Below are positions 11,782 to 23,571 of a stretch of 64,000 nucleotides of DNA, one piece after another (the stretch's first letter is position 1; every line of letters starts with the position of its first letter). The position numbers were made by a program, and so were the translations under genes. The notes under the pieces were generated by a model. That model had not been told where the DNA came from, made no database searches, and saw nothing but the letters and a program-made list of their open reading frames with translations. The DNA comes from Anthostomella pinea (lineage: Eukaryota > Ascomycota > Sordariomycetes > Xylariales > Xylariaceae), in NCBI GenBank assembly GCA_963556695.1, contig CAUWAG010000007.1, forward strand, positions 2,294,001 through 2,358,000, written 5' to 3'.

Positions 11782-13292
11782 GACGTCGTTTGCCGCCTAC
11801 TCTGAACCTTGAACTACAGCTAGAGCTTGCGCTCGGGGGCTTGAAGTCTGGCGGGTGAACAGAGGATTAGGTAGTAAACGGTGTCGAGAGATGCAAGGCA
11901 CCAACGGGGACCGAACTCAAAAGACGGATTTATAAGGCAAGCTTGGAAGGAAGATGTCGTGGTTTGTGGATGCGTAAAGTTCCAAGATGCGCGAATCTGG
12001 GAGACCGTAGACGGGGGTCTGCGAACAGCTGGAGGCATCCATGCATCCGATCCATGCATAATTGGAAGTTGTGCAGGGATGCATAGCCTGGGGATCTGCT
12101 GCCACTTGGCGACGTCAGCGGAGCTGCTGGACAGCTGAAGTAGGTACGAGCCTGCGAGGCCCGGGGATAAGCCAGGGGGCCTTGAACCTTCCCGGCGCCG
12201 AGATAACGGCTCATAGCCGGCGGTATCCGTCGTGACCGTCTGTTGCTGCCACATGCACCTCGGCTGAACACGAGTAGCCGATGAAATTCGACGAAAGGGA
12301 GACGAACTCAGGCAAACATGATACAGACACTGGCAAACGAAAACATCTGCAAGACCTTCTCGGTTGATATCTGACGCTTCAATGTACCTACTCAGCCTTA
12401 CATGTCACGGACGATGGCCTCCCTGCAAGTATTCCCAACGGATTCACCGGCACCGAGTCAATCTTTCAACCAGTTTATACCAAGGCCGAAGCCTACCACT
12501 ATGTATTCAGAATGTGTTCAGCCTGTTGCAACCCCTCAGCTTATGCATATAACCCGAAGCGCTCATTGTCCAGCTTCGCTGAATGTTGGCCACAATATCT
12601 CAACTTCTCTCGCCGAGATGAGGATGCAGAGCTTCATGACTGATACTGGCTATCAGATTGGACGTAATGAGTATCGGGAGACGTGTCTGTAAGGACACTA
12701 TCACCCAACTATGCCACCATCCCATTACCTCTTAGCAAGGAGAAATGGCCCGTCGTAGGCTCGTGTATTGACAATCATACCGTCTTTATCGTACTGGCCT
12801 CCCAAGCCACGTTCACCCTTCACCAGGCTACCGCTCAACCGAGTTCCGAAGAAAGATGGCATGGAATGGTTTTCGAGATTTGCTTGACGTTATGAATCTG
12901 GCCACTGTAATAATGCCCTGAATCGTAGAATCGACAAAGGTCAAAGAACATCCACGGGTGAACGTAGACTGAGAGGAGTTTCCGAGTTTCGAGGACCTCA
13001 AGAACAACCCGGGCTGCAGTAGAAAGGGGCGGTGGCTGGTTTTTCCGGGCCACGGAATAGTGGGGCGCGACCCGTTAAGAATTCAGAATTTCGAAATGCA
13101 GCAGCTCCAGCGTCGCGGGCGGACAAGGCAGACAGACCACCCACCACTTGCACAGCAAAGTAAACAGCTTCAGACCACCGCACCACCGCACCACCGCACC
13201 ACCTCCCAAATCTGCCAGACTCGTCCGACACGGTAATCAGATCGACCGTCTTCAGAAACACAAAGCTCGAAAGAGCTGCGACACCGGTCAAT
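11782..13292. other. Divergent intergenic region, acyl-CoA synthetase / cct5
   Basis: 1.5 kb holding both promoters. CTTGAAC/AAGTTCC-like runs occur near 11800-12190. A short CACCGCAC tandem run (about 13180-13203) lies just upstream of cct5, probably in its leader. No ORF resembles a protein. Confidence 0.6.
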
Positions 13293-15164
13293 ATGGCGAT
13301 GAGTATGTCCCATCCGCCCCGCCTTCGTGTCTTTCCGTTACTCACATGGGAATTTAGATCTGGACCTCTCGAATGGTATGTAGTGGCAATTGCTGTGCGA
13401 CTGCACTTACTGACGGATGTTGCTGCAGCTTCTGTCATGAAGGACGAGCAAGGGCGGCCGTTCATTATCGTCAGAGAGTCAGTCAAACCCGTCCAGATCA
13501 CCCAAGCGCTGCTGTCTAACATATCCGAAATAGCCAAGGCAAGAAGAAGCGCCAATATGGCAACGAAGCCGTCAAGTCACACATCCTAGCCGCCCGAACC
13601 GTCGCGAACATTGTCAAGACCTCTCTGGGCCCGCGAGGCCTCGACAAGATCCTTATTTCCCCCGATGGCGACATCACCGTGACGAACGACGGAGCCACCA
13701 TTCTACAACAGATGGAGATCTCAAACCCCGTCGCGAAGTTGCTAGTCGAGCTATCCAAATCACAAGACGACGAGATTGGCGACGGCACAACTGGTGTGGT
13801 TGTCCTTGCTGGCGCGCTGTTGGAGCAGGCTGCCGAGCTCGTAGACAAGGGAATCCACCCCATTCGGATAGCTGATGGCTACGACCAAGCTTGTGAGATT
13901 GCAGTAGCGGAGCTGGATCGGATATCAGACACCATCGAGTTCGGCAAGCAAGACACCAAGAACCTCGTCAAGGTGGCCCGGACAAGTTTGGGAAGCAAGA
14001 TTGTCTCCAAGGCGCACGACCAGTTCGCCAACATCGCCGTGGATGCCGTCCTGTCTGTTGCCGACCTGGAGCGAAAGGACGTCGATTTCGAGTTGATCAA
14101 GGTGGACGGCAAGGTCGGTGGTGCACTAGAGGACACAATCCTGGTTAAGGGCGTCATAGTTGACAAGGACTTTTCGCATCCGCAAATGCCATCTGAAGTC
14201 AGGGATGCCAAGATCGCCATTTTAACATGCGCCTTCGAGCCGCCGAAGCCGAAGACCAAGCACAAGCTTGATATCTCATCAGTCGAGGAGTACAAGAAGC
14301 TGCAGAGCTACGAGCGCGAAAAGTTCATTGAGATGATCCAACAAATCAAGGATACGGGCGCGAACCTGGCCATCTGCCAATGGGGTTTCGACGACGAGGC
14401 AAACCACTTGTTGCTACAGAATGGCCTGCCCGCCGTAAGATGGGTGGGTGGTCCGGAGATCGAGCTGATTGCTATTGCCACCAACGGCAGAATAGTACCT
14501 CGATTCGAGGACTTGAAGGCGGAGAAGCTCGGTTCTGCGGGAATTGTAAGAGAAATGTCCTTCGGTACTACGCGGGAGAAGATGCTGGTCATTGAGGATT
14601 GCGCAAACACCAGAGCTGTCACCGTCTTTGTTCGAGGCAGCAACAAAATGGTATGTCAACTTTATTGACTTCTAGGAGAGACCAACACTGACACACGATC
14701 AGATCATCGACGAAGCTCGACGATCACTACACGACGCCCTCTGCGTGGTACGGAACCTCGTCAGAGACAACCGTGTCGTCTACGGAGGTGGTGCCGCCGA
14801 AATCGCCTGCTCGCTGGCCGTCGAAGACGCAGCCGTCAAGACGCCCGGTCTCGAGCAGTACGCGATGCGTGCCTTCTCGGAGGCTCTCGACGCCGTGCCC
14901 ATGGCGCTGGCCGAGAACAGCGGCATGAACCCCATCGCGACCCTGGCCGAGGTCAAGTCGCAGCAGGTCAAGGCCGGCCCCGAGGGCCGCGGCAAGCTCG
15001 GTGTCGACTGCATGAACAAGGGCAGCAACGACATGAAGGAGGCCTTTGTCATCGACCCCCTGATCGGCAAGAAGCAGCAGCTTATGCTGGCCACGCAACT
15101 GTGCCGCATGGTCTTGAAGATCAACAACGTCATCGTGAGCGGGTCTGGCGAGATGGACTTCTAG
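13293..15164 (+). CDS. cct5: Chaperonin TCP-1/CCT subunit epsilon
   Basis: Four exons, 13293-13302, 13429-13477, 13534-14650 and 14703-15164, give 545 residues, the usual CCT5 size. The first exon is only 10 bp (ATG GCG ATG A) before a 126-bp intron. Its assignment rests on frame closure into [25 protein letters not shown]5 is one of eight subunits of the cytosolic ring chaperonin that folds actin, tubulin and WD proteins. Group II chaperonin signatures are clear: [24 protein letters not shown], the nucleotide motif [15 protein letters not shown], and near the C-terminus [12 protein letters not shown]. The epsilon call rests on overall resemblance to fungal CCT5, such as [19 protein letters not shown] N-terminal residues and [12 protein letters not shown]. 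Confidence 0.95.
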
Positions 15165-15747
15165 ATGCTCTATTGCAGACCACCTGTCACCCACAAGATG
15201 TAGCGGGCCGAGCTAGGTATATGACACCGGGGTCATGTACGGTCTAACAAAGACGTCGTAAATAGACAGATACCTGTAAAGGAGGTACGAGGCGTAAAAA
15301 GTCACGATACCTGGAATGACCTGAACTAGACTACCTCTCTTCTGCTGTATTACATGTTGCCGATTCTCATAGTGACGTCCTCTGCGACGAAATACCGTCA
15401 CCACGACGAACACAAGCAAGGCCTCCATGATGGTAATACACGATGATTAAACAAGGCTCTGAAACTTTTATTGTTACACGCTATAGTAAGACCACATATA
15501 CTAGAGCTTGACATGGGAGCAACAATGTCAAAAAAGGCATCAACTACTCCCAATCTCTGCTGGTTCGCTGGCACATCGCCTTGATTGCCCCTTTCCATAG
15601 CTGCAGAGAAGGATCATAATGATGAGCCAGTCGGTGGGCCAGCCCTTCGCCTGCCATATGCACACATATACTCCGGCTTGTGTCACTACCGATCGAGAAG
15701 TTGACGAGAAATGAATCCCTTGGATCATCCTCAAAGACTGAACGAAA
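15165..15747. other. Convergent 3' flanks, cct5 / HECT ligase
   Basis: 583 bp holding two 3' UTRs. No ORF, repeat or RNA gene is recognised. Confidence 0.6.
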
Positions 15748-18700
15748 TCACGCAAACCCAAACCCCTGCGCGTTCTCAAGCGCCATGGCGAGCCGCTCGC
15801 GGAGGACGTCGCGGTCGCGGTACTCGGGCAGAAGCAGGGTGCCGTAGCACGTGTAGGCGGTGGGCAGGTGGCCGCCCTCGCCCTCCTCCTCACCGTTCTT
15901 CTGGATGACGAACTGGATGTTGGCCGCGCCGCCGACGGGGACGCGGTCCGAAGCCGTGACGAACTCGAGCAGGCGGCGGCGCATGCGGTCGTCGTACTTG
16001 CGCACCACGGCCCAGAAGTCGCGCACCGCACGGTGCGACGAGTCCCAGCCCACGTAGCGCGCCGCCCGCCGCAGCTCAGCTATGTCGATCTCCTGCGTGC
16101 CCTCGACGATGGACTGGAGGAGTGAGGGTGTGAGCAGCTGCAGTGACTTGGGGGACAGGCAGGTGCGGAATCCTCGCGCGAAGGCATCGTATTGCGGCCC
16201 AATCGATACGTCAGTCAGGTAACGGATGTAGTCGCTGACGTAGGCGTTGCGATTGTCGCCCGTGACGAGCGGCGCGTCTGCCGGGTTGTCCGCCGATAAG
16301 GGGGTCGAGTCGGCGCGAGGGGAAAATTGCGGCCACGAGTATTCGCGAGACTGGCCCATCTGGCGAGAGACGGGCTGGCCGAACATGGACGTGGAAAACT
16401 CGTACGTGAGGACGAAAACGTCCTCGACAGCACCATCCTTCTCATTCCATTCAAGGAGATTGGTGAGGCCGCTGGCGAGCTCCGGCCATCCATCAGCAAT
16501 GTGATGGAGTTCCGTGATAGACTCGCCTAGGAGCTTGTGGTAGAGGGCTTTCGGGAACGTTATAGGAAGCGTGAGCCCGTTGAAGACAGCTAGTGACATG
16601 AGCAGACCGATGAGTTCATATTTCCATTCGGGTTGAAGGGAACCCGGTTGGAACCAAGTCATCCTTGTCCTTTCATCGACAGTGAAGGCGCCATAGTCTG
16701 GGTTGAGAGCGTCGGCCACGGCGAGACGGAAGAATTCCTGTTGCACGCCGCCCGAGTCGAAGCCTTCCTCTCCAGTGTCTTCACCAAGATGGACTTTCAG
16801 CGGTCTCATGAGCTCACGTTCCTCCCGTCTCCAAAGCTGGTCGAAGGCATCCGAAAGCACGGTCTTGCGGCCGATATCCAAGATGAGGTACTTGGCCGAT
16901 GGCGTTTTGAGAAGATCCTGTAACACGTTCTTCTGGTGGGCTTCCGTCACAAGGCTCTCAGGCGCAATGATGGCATTGATCCGACTCTGGAGTGAGCTGG
17001 ATTCTTCATAACCGCGGTTCATCCGTGAGAAATTGATGGCTCGGAAATATGACACCAAAGACGCGGGATTGAAGATGTAGGGATAATCAAGCAGATGGAA
17101 CTTGTAGTCATCCCCGGTGAAAGACAGCCAGGAGACGGGCATCTCAATCGGGTCAAGCCGGTCACCGAAATATTCGGATCGGAAGTGCACATCACCTAGG
17201 AGGAGTGCCTGGCGCTTTTGGTCTATAACCATGGTTAGCTCTAACATGTAGATGGTTGGGACGGGCGAACGAACACATGGCCTCTATGAGTGAGAGGGCA
17301 CCACCAAACGGACCATCCCCGGAAACGTCAGGCTTGCCCTCCCACTCATGAACCATTACGGCTCTTGCCCAATCTAGTAGCAGGATGGGAATTCGCTTCT
17401 CATGCATACTGCGCTCGGCCTTGGAGAAGTTCAACACTGACTGTGACGAGGACTCAATAGAAGAGAGAAGTATTCTCAGAACGGGTAACTCGAAAACAAC
17501 CTCAATATCCTCACGCAGGGGGTCAAAGTCAACCATTTCGTCAAAGTCACACCGCGTGGGAATGGCGGTGAGGAGTCTTCTTGCCAGCCGAAGGGCCATG
17601 TCATCGGTAAGGGCGTCTTCGTACTGCAAGCACAAGGAGGTCGGCTGCTTCGCTATTGTCCCACCGCCAGTCAGTGACAGTCCATGGGACCTGATGCGAG
17701 ACATGTCATTAAGTTGCCGCGGATCAGTTACCAAAGGAGCCGCAGCGATCAGCGCGTGGAAGCAAACAGACATGAGTGACGCAGCCTCGGCGTTGGAGAA
17801 TGACTTCTGAGGGATTTTGGCTGGCGATATCCAAGGCTGGATTGATCTTGGTGGAGCATAGACGCCGGCCAGGGCGATCCACAGACTGTCGAAGACGAGG
17901 CTCGGGGCTACTCTTGTCAGGCGCAGCATGCAGTACCAGAGAGTTTGCGAGTCGATGGCACCATCGCGGTTCGTGAACGAGTCCAGCACGGCTTGCGGAT
18001 CGCTCAAGACGTTGAATATACTCTGTTCCGCGAACAGTTTCCATTGAAGCTTCAAGTTCTCCGGATAAGGCGCCTGAGTCTTCCGTTTTCTTTTCCACGA
18101 TTTGAGCCGACTCGACGACCGTTTAATGGACCCACTAACGACCGGCGGCTCCAACATGTGCCTTTCGGTGGTGGCATCCTCTTGGAGAACATCGCAGATG
18201 AAGTTGACTGCTTGGAGACTGAGACGCGACAGCGACTGTGGAAGGTAGCAATCGAACTCGGAAGTTGAATCTAGTGAGTCACTAGCTGCACCGGGACCAG
18301 GGACTTTATCAGGCGTGTATATTGGCTGCATAGTCCCATCACTGCTCGAGAGTTCTTCCCCATTGACGCCATCCATCTGCGGATAGTGGCCGTCGACGTG
18401 AGACTCACGGAAATCTGGACTGGGAAGTTGTTCGTCCGGTATTGTATCAAGGAAATTGTTTATAGACAACTGGGACGTGGTACGCAGGACCGACGATGGC
18501 CGACTTATGGCTTTCGAGACCTTTTCTGACTGACTTGTCGGAACGCTGGGTGATACGACCCCTGTGTCGTCTAGAATGGGGTCGCTCAACGCGTCGACTA
18601 CCAGTTGAGCCTGTGCTCTTGGGCCGGATGCTGTCCGAATCCTGGCATTCGAATTCCTCCTCGAGTGTGATGGGCGGCTTTGACCATTAATCGCATCAGA

Positions 18701-19791
18701 CACAACTGGGGATTCTCGGTCATTCGGAGATTCATCACCAATCACGTTCGTCGCGGAAACTGCCTCGAAAACATATTCGCCAGTGCCATTAACAACGTCG
18801 CATTCGCCAGCCTGATGGCTCGAGCTGTGACGCGGTGTTGTAGAAGGCACGAAAAGATCATCGCTATCCTCATCAGAAGACGACGTGTCCACCCCAAATG
18901 CATGTGTGAGCGTGGAAGGACGACCGCCAGCAGCGTCGACAGTACTGGACATTGCATCAATGCTATTGGGTGTCAGCCACTCCAACATCTTGAAAGCAAC
19001 GGTCCCGAAAACGTTGGCAGCAAACGAGCGGTAATCCTTGCTGACTGCCTTTTCGCGGATACGTATCTGCACGGGACTAGGTGGCTCGGCCTTCTTCGTT
19101 TGGCCATCTTCGGTTTCCTCTTGGTTTCTAGTCCGTTTCTGCCTTGTCTGTCGAGTTGCACTTCGCGGTGGTGGTGGCGGTGAACCAGCGTGTCTAGACC
19201 TCCAATCAGGGTCGGCGGTGTGCTTGTTCACCATAGACTCGCGCACCTTAGTCGCGTCGGCCCGGGGGCTGGCCCCTTTTCGGGTGAATAGGAGCGGCTT
19301 GAGCGAGTCGCTGCGTCGTCTCGGCGCATCGAGATGGGGGCATAGTCGGCCCTCTGGATTGTCTTGTGTTGCCAGATAGATAGCCAAGGTCCTTGCGCTG
19401 GTCGGGTTATACCGTCGGATGGGGGTATTGCCAGCTAACCTCTTGCGACAGCTGAAGCACGTGGATGTCGTGCATTCCTTGCAACCACAGCCATAGCGTA
19501 ACTGGACGATGAACCTGTGGTAGGTCAGCCTTCCGTGCATGGAGCGCAACCGGGAGGTTATGCGTCATACTTCTCTACTAGCAGCTGGATACCATGCCTT
19601 CGGGTCGCACGGTGGATAGTGTAGACCTTCTTGGGGTTCTCGATGTCGATTACAAGGTCCTTGATCTCAGGGGGTGCATCGGAGGGGAGGCGTGGAAAGG
19701 GTGCTTGCTCCCAGAGTGCGGCTATGATGTCAGCCTCGAGAGTATTACGGCCATTGCCGTTACTGGCCGGCCGAGGCGTATCTATCGTCAT
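15748..19791 (-). CDS. HECT-type E3 ubiquitin ligase with N-terminal AZUL zinc finger (UBE3A-like)
   Basis: Three exons, 19791-19571, 19514-17275 and 17222-15748, give 1,311 residues; introns are 56 and 52 bp. Residues about 65-140 resemble the AZUL zinc-binding domain of UBE3A/E6AP (LRYGCGCKECTTSTCFSCRKRL, later GRLCPHL). A long Ser/Pro-rich, probably disordered middle (about 150-560) follows. The C-terminal HECT domain starts near 920 (VLQDLLKTPSAKYLI... FDSGGVQQEFF). It ends with the catalytic loop LPTAYTCYGTLLLPEY, Cys1279, 32 residues from the C-terminus. HECT ligases accept ubiquitin from an E2 on this Cys and pass it to the substrate. AZUL domains are known to bind proteasome subunits in animals. 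The yeast counterpart may be Hul4, which I cannot confirm. Confidence 0.9.
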
Positions 19792-20373
19792 GACATAGGG
19801 CGCAGATCAGAGCGACTTCGAAGCCGAGGCGTCTTTGTGAGAATCCTTTCTTGTCTATGCAGGTGGCGATGGCAGTCGGGTGGTCGAGGGGTCGAGGGAG
19901 GGGTCGAGGGGTCGAATGGATGGAATCGAGCGAGGACGGCTGTTGTCTTCAAAGTGCGGCGGGCGAGATAGTCGTGATGGTCGTGATGGACGTGGCAGGC
20001 GCTCCGATGACAGCCTCGATAATGGCACGAGAGGGACCTGGTTAGGAGCGCAACGGTCTATGGTACATGGGAAACAGTTGAAATATGTATAGTAGAAGAG
20101 TACATCAAGAAATAAAGAACCTGTTTCTTCGCGAATGTAGAATAATTCCGTTGGTTGGCGTGGCCGTGTATCATGAAGTGTATGCTGTGAAGTGGAAGAG
20201 GTAGGTAAGGTAGGCTGTATCGCAGGATCACGGCACTCCGGTCGGCGCATGGGTCAACTGGCTTGGCACCTTTCAAAACCGAAGGTTCAATGGACGTTGG
20301 CTAGCAGAGCCCACTGTATCAGCCACAGAGCCTCGCTTGCCACTTGGGATGGGCGATGGGGCGCAACGTCGAG

Positions 20374-20408
20374 TCGTGACTCGTGACTCGTGACTCGTAA
20401 CTCGTCGA
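20374..20408. repeat. Tandem 7-bp repeat TCGTGAC
   Basis: Three exact TCGTGAC units at 20374, 20381 and 20388, then TCGTAAC and a partial unit. Each junction makes GTGACTC, a half-site of the Gcn4/CPC1 (bZIP) consensus TGACTCA. Whether it is bound is unknown. Confidence 0.6.
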
Positions 20409-20795
20409 GCCAGCTGCCCCACAGCACCCTGCAGCCTTCAAGCTCCAGAGTCCCGGCTTCCCGTTTATGCCAAGCCGACTCCCGCGCCGTTGCCCACGCC
20501 TGCCTGCCATGCCGAGCAGGTCCGCCTCCACACAATCTGGTTGCCTCGAGGCCGATTCTCCAAACGCCCGGCCACTGCCAGTGACTCTAGTGCAAAAACG
20601 ATAATGTCGCCACCTCGGAATCATACTCCAGGCAGGGCATCACTGCAGGTATATTCCTCTAATCCGACTGGGAGCCGCATGATCCGGTGACTCTACACAT
20701 GATTAATCAGCAACATCTGGCAAGCTGGCAAGCCGGCAAGCCTGATAGGCTTTGGTACAAGCATCCATGGACCCGAATTCTGTAATGAGTCCCCT

Positions 20796-20808
20796 TTGAC
20801 TGAGTCAA
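20796..20808. promoter_or_regulatory. Palindromic bZIP (Gcn4/CPC1-like) motif
   Basis: TTGACTGAGTCAA is a near-perfect 13-bp palindrome whose core TGAGTCA is the canonical Gcn4/AP-1 site. It lies about 1 kb from each flanking start codon. This is motif matching only. Confidence 0.35.
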
Positions 20809-21182
20809 CGAGAGTCACTTATTACAGCAGCCCATAGAAGTAAAGACACCCGCCTTTTGCCTGATCAACAAATGGGTGTCTCGGCCTTCAACATGATATT
20901 ATCTTAGTTAGCGTAGGCTCTGTGAAGCATACACCATTGAAAAAAACAAAAGTCTCCTGAAATACCAACAAGCTATGATCTGGCAGTCTGGTCACGATTG
21001 TTTCCAGGCTTATGTCCGGATACATGCATACATGCATACAAGCACCAGTGGAAATGGAAACCTCGGCCAAGACTCAGCCCTGACGGATTCAGAAACTGAC
21101 GTAATAAAAGAGGAGGAAGGTGTTGACCCAAAAGTTTTCTCCCGCTCACTGCGCTAAAATAAGATATCGGGCTTTCGCCTAC

Positions 21183-21230
21183 GATAAGGGGATAAGGCGA
21201 TAAGGCGATAAGGCAATAAGGCAATAAGTG
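21183..21230. promoter_or_regulatory. Array of GATAAG motifs at 8-bp spacing
   Basis: GATAAG occurs at 21183, 21191, 21199 and 21207, then AATAAG at 21215 and 21223: six tandem 8-bp units. GATAAG is the HGATAR site of fungal GATA factors (AreA, SreA, WC type). The array lies about 600 bp upstream of the rei1 ATG. It could be a binding array or a simple tandem repeat. Confidence 0.4.
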
Positions 21231-21829
21231 AGGGAACATTGAGCACCCTGACAGTGGACACCCCACCAACGCCACCACAACCCACATGCGCCAGTTGCAA
21301 TTCACCACCCACCATTCATCATTCCGGTGATTCAAGGTGTCTCTGCAGCTCTGCAGATGGTGTGTGTGACACTCGTGACTTTCATCTTTTATAACTCACC
21401 ACCCCCCATCATTGCACCTCTTGCTCCCTCATTCTAGCACAGCCAATTGCCCAGCCGTACAGGAATTCTCACCTTCTTCTGCATGAGGTCCCTGTGGACA
21501 TCATCGCACATTCTCAGAGAATCCAAAACTCTCTCTGCCTTGGGTGCAGCTGGCTACCTTATCAGTCAATCTGTTGCTCCCCAATAACACCGCACATTCA
21601 CCATACCCCCCTCCAGCCCTTCTTAGTCCCTCAGAACTCAGAAAAGGAACAAGGTTCGTTCGCCGTTCCTGTCTACTCACCAGACGTTGGGACGATTAGA
21701 AGCGCCTTCCCTGACCATCACTCTCGTCATTGACTTGACACATCTGCCATCTTTGGAAAGATACTCCGCGACACCTGTTTCACCACAGATTCTCTCGCAG
21801 TCCACCGTATCGCATTCACCTCTGGCAGC

Positions 21830-23571
21830 ATGGCGACGGTATCAGCGAACCGGGCCTCAGGTGCCAGTCTTGCGCCCACCCAGGATCCTGCGCCCTCTAC
21901 CCATCAGTACACCTGCAACACGTGTCAGGTTGCTTTTCGGTTTGCCGACACCCAAAAGGGCCACATGAAGAGCGATTGGCAGTGAGTCTACCCACAAACC
22001 CACTACAGTAGTTTGGTTGCCTGGTTGTTCTAACTTGTTACCTTCCCTGTAGTCGATACAACCTCAAGCGCCGCGTTGCATCGTTGCCCCCCATCTCTTC
22101 CGAAGTCTTCACCGAGAAGGTCCTCCAAGCTCGTGCTGAGACTTCTGCCGAGGCAGATCGTGCTGGATTTCAACAAGTCTGCGACGTCTGCCAGCGGACC
22201 TACTACAGCGAAAACTCGTACCAAAACCATATCGGAAGCCAAAAGCATAAGGCCAAGGAGGCAGCACTGCAGCGTCGTGGGGCCAACCCAGATGATGCCA
22301 GTTCCGTCGTGAGCTCGACCTTCTCTCTTGGCGAGCCCATAGTAGCCGGGTCTGAGCATGTTGACTCCGATGCCGAGGATGAATTCAATGAGGTTGTCGA
22401 GGGTCTGCAGAAGACTACTTTGACACAGCGTCCCTCTCCCGTAAAGCGACCTTCACATCCTCATCCGTCAGCCGAAGGTCAACACCAGCGAGAGCACCTG
22501 CTATCAGAACACTCTAGCAAGAATGTCTCCGGTACCACGACTCCCAGCTCCGGAGTCACCCTCAAAACATGCTTGTTCTGCAATTATGATTCACCCACGG
22601 TTCCTCTGAACGTTGTTCACATGGAGCGCATACACAGCATGTTCATCCCGGAGAAGCAGTACCTCATCGATCTGGAAGGCCTGGTTACCGCATTGCAACA
22701 GCGCATCCAAGAATACCACGAGTGCCTGTATTGTGGCAAGCTGAAGAACACTGCACAGGCAGCGCAGACGCACATGCGTGACAAGGGTCATTGTAGGATT
22801 CCCTACTCCACTGAGGATGAGCAAGTCGAGATCGGTGACTACTATGACTTCAGAAGCACCTACTCGGATGGAGAGGAATCAGACGACGAATCCGTTGATG
22901 GCGACAAGCAGAACGGGGGAGCAAAGCTGGATGCCAAGCGATCTGCCAAGAAGGTTGGTGAGGATGGAGATGAGGTCATGGAGGATGAAGGATGGGAGAC
23001 AGACAGTTCTGCTTCGTCTTGTGATTCGAAAGATTTGCAGGCCATCCCCGTGGACCATTCCTATCGCCAACACGAGCGACTTCAGAAGCACCCGCATCAC
23101 TCCTCGGTTGACCCCCGACACCACCACCAGATGGATGGCTGGCATTCACATGCCCACAAACACCGGGCTATCTTCTACGACGATGCAGAATTACATCTGC
23201 CGTCGGGGCGTGCAGTGGGTCACCGATCTCTCGCCAAGTACTATCGCCAGAACCTCCACAATCATCCATCCGCCGAGGAGCGCGCTGAGCGAGAAGCCAT
23301 CGAGGGATCCACCGATGCTATGGAAGTCGATGGCGAGGAAGGCCGTGGTCGCCAGATTGCTGGACGACCGGGTCCTGGCCCGAACGGAGCTGTTGCCACC
23401 AGAGCGAATGGAGGAACTGGCATGGTTGGCGTAACCGACCAGAAGAAGAAGGAAATCCGTCGTGAAGAGCAGAGAGCCCGTAAGCAGGAGCATCAGGCCC
23501 AAAAGCGCTACGACTGGGGTGTGAACAAGCAGAACAACCACCAGAAGTACTACAACTACCAGATTCTGTGA
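21830..23571 (+). CDS. rei1: Rei1, cytoplasmic pre-60S maturation factor
   Basis: Two exons (21830-21981, 22053-23571) with a 71-bp intron give 556 residues. Rei1 works on late cytoplasmic pre-60S particles, where it is inserted in the nascent peptide tunnel and helps release Arx1. Four zinc-finger units are visible: YTCNTCQVAF...H (Cys29, Cys32, His45, His51), VCDVCQRTYYSENSYQNH, KTCLFCNYDSPT...H and HECLYCGKLKNTAQAAQTH. These are followed by the acidic YYDFRSTYSDGEESDDE stretch and a basic His-rich C-terminal region. The intron sits inside finger 1 (SDW|HRYNLKRR) and closes the frame exactly. The fingers and the YYDFRSTY motif are diagnostic of the Rei1/Reh1 family. Confidence 0.95.

Larger units (their letters stand above)
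19792..21829. promoter_or_regulatory. 2-kb divergent region, HECT ligase / rei1
   Basis: The distance between the two start codons is large for a compact fungal genome. It carries three short-repeat motif arrays listed separately (20374, 20796 and 21183). A pyrimidine-rich stretch at 21360-21820 likely includes the rei1 leader. No ORF has a recognisable product. Confidence 0.55.

Noticed and set aside
13079..13097. Heat-shock-element-like GAATTCAGAATTTCGAA upstream of cct5
   Set aside because: GAA/TTC units are spaced 4, 4 and 3 bases, not the 5-base periodicity of a true HSE.
18680..19183. 167-codon ORF antisense to the HECT ligase linker
   Set aside because: Composition mirrors the Ser/Pro-rich sense frame; no start context or domain.
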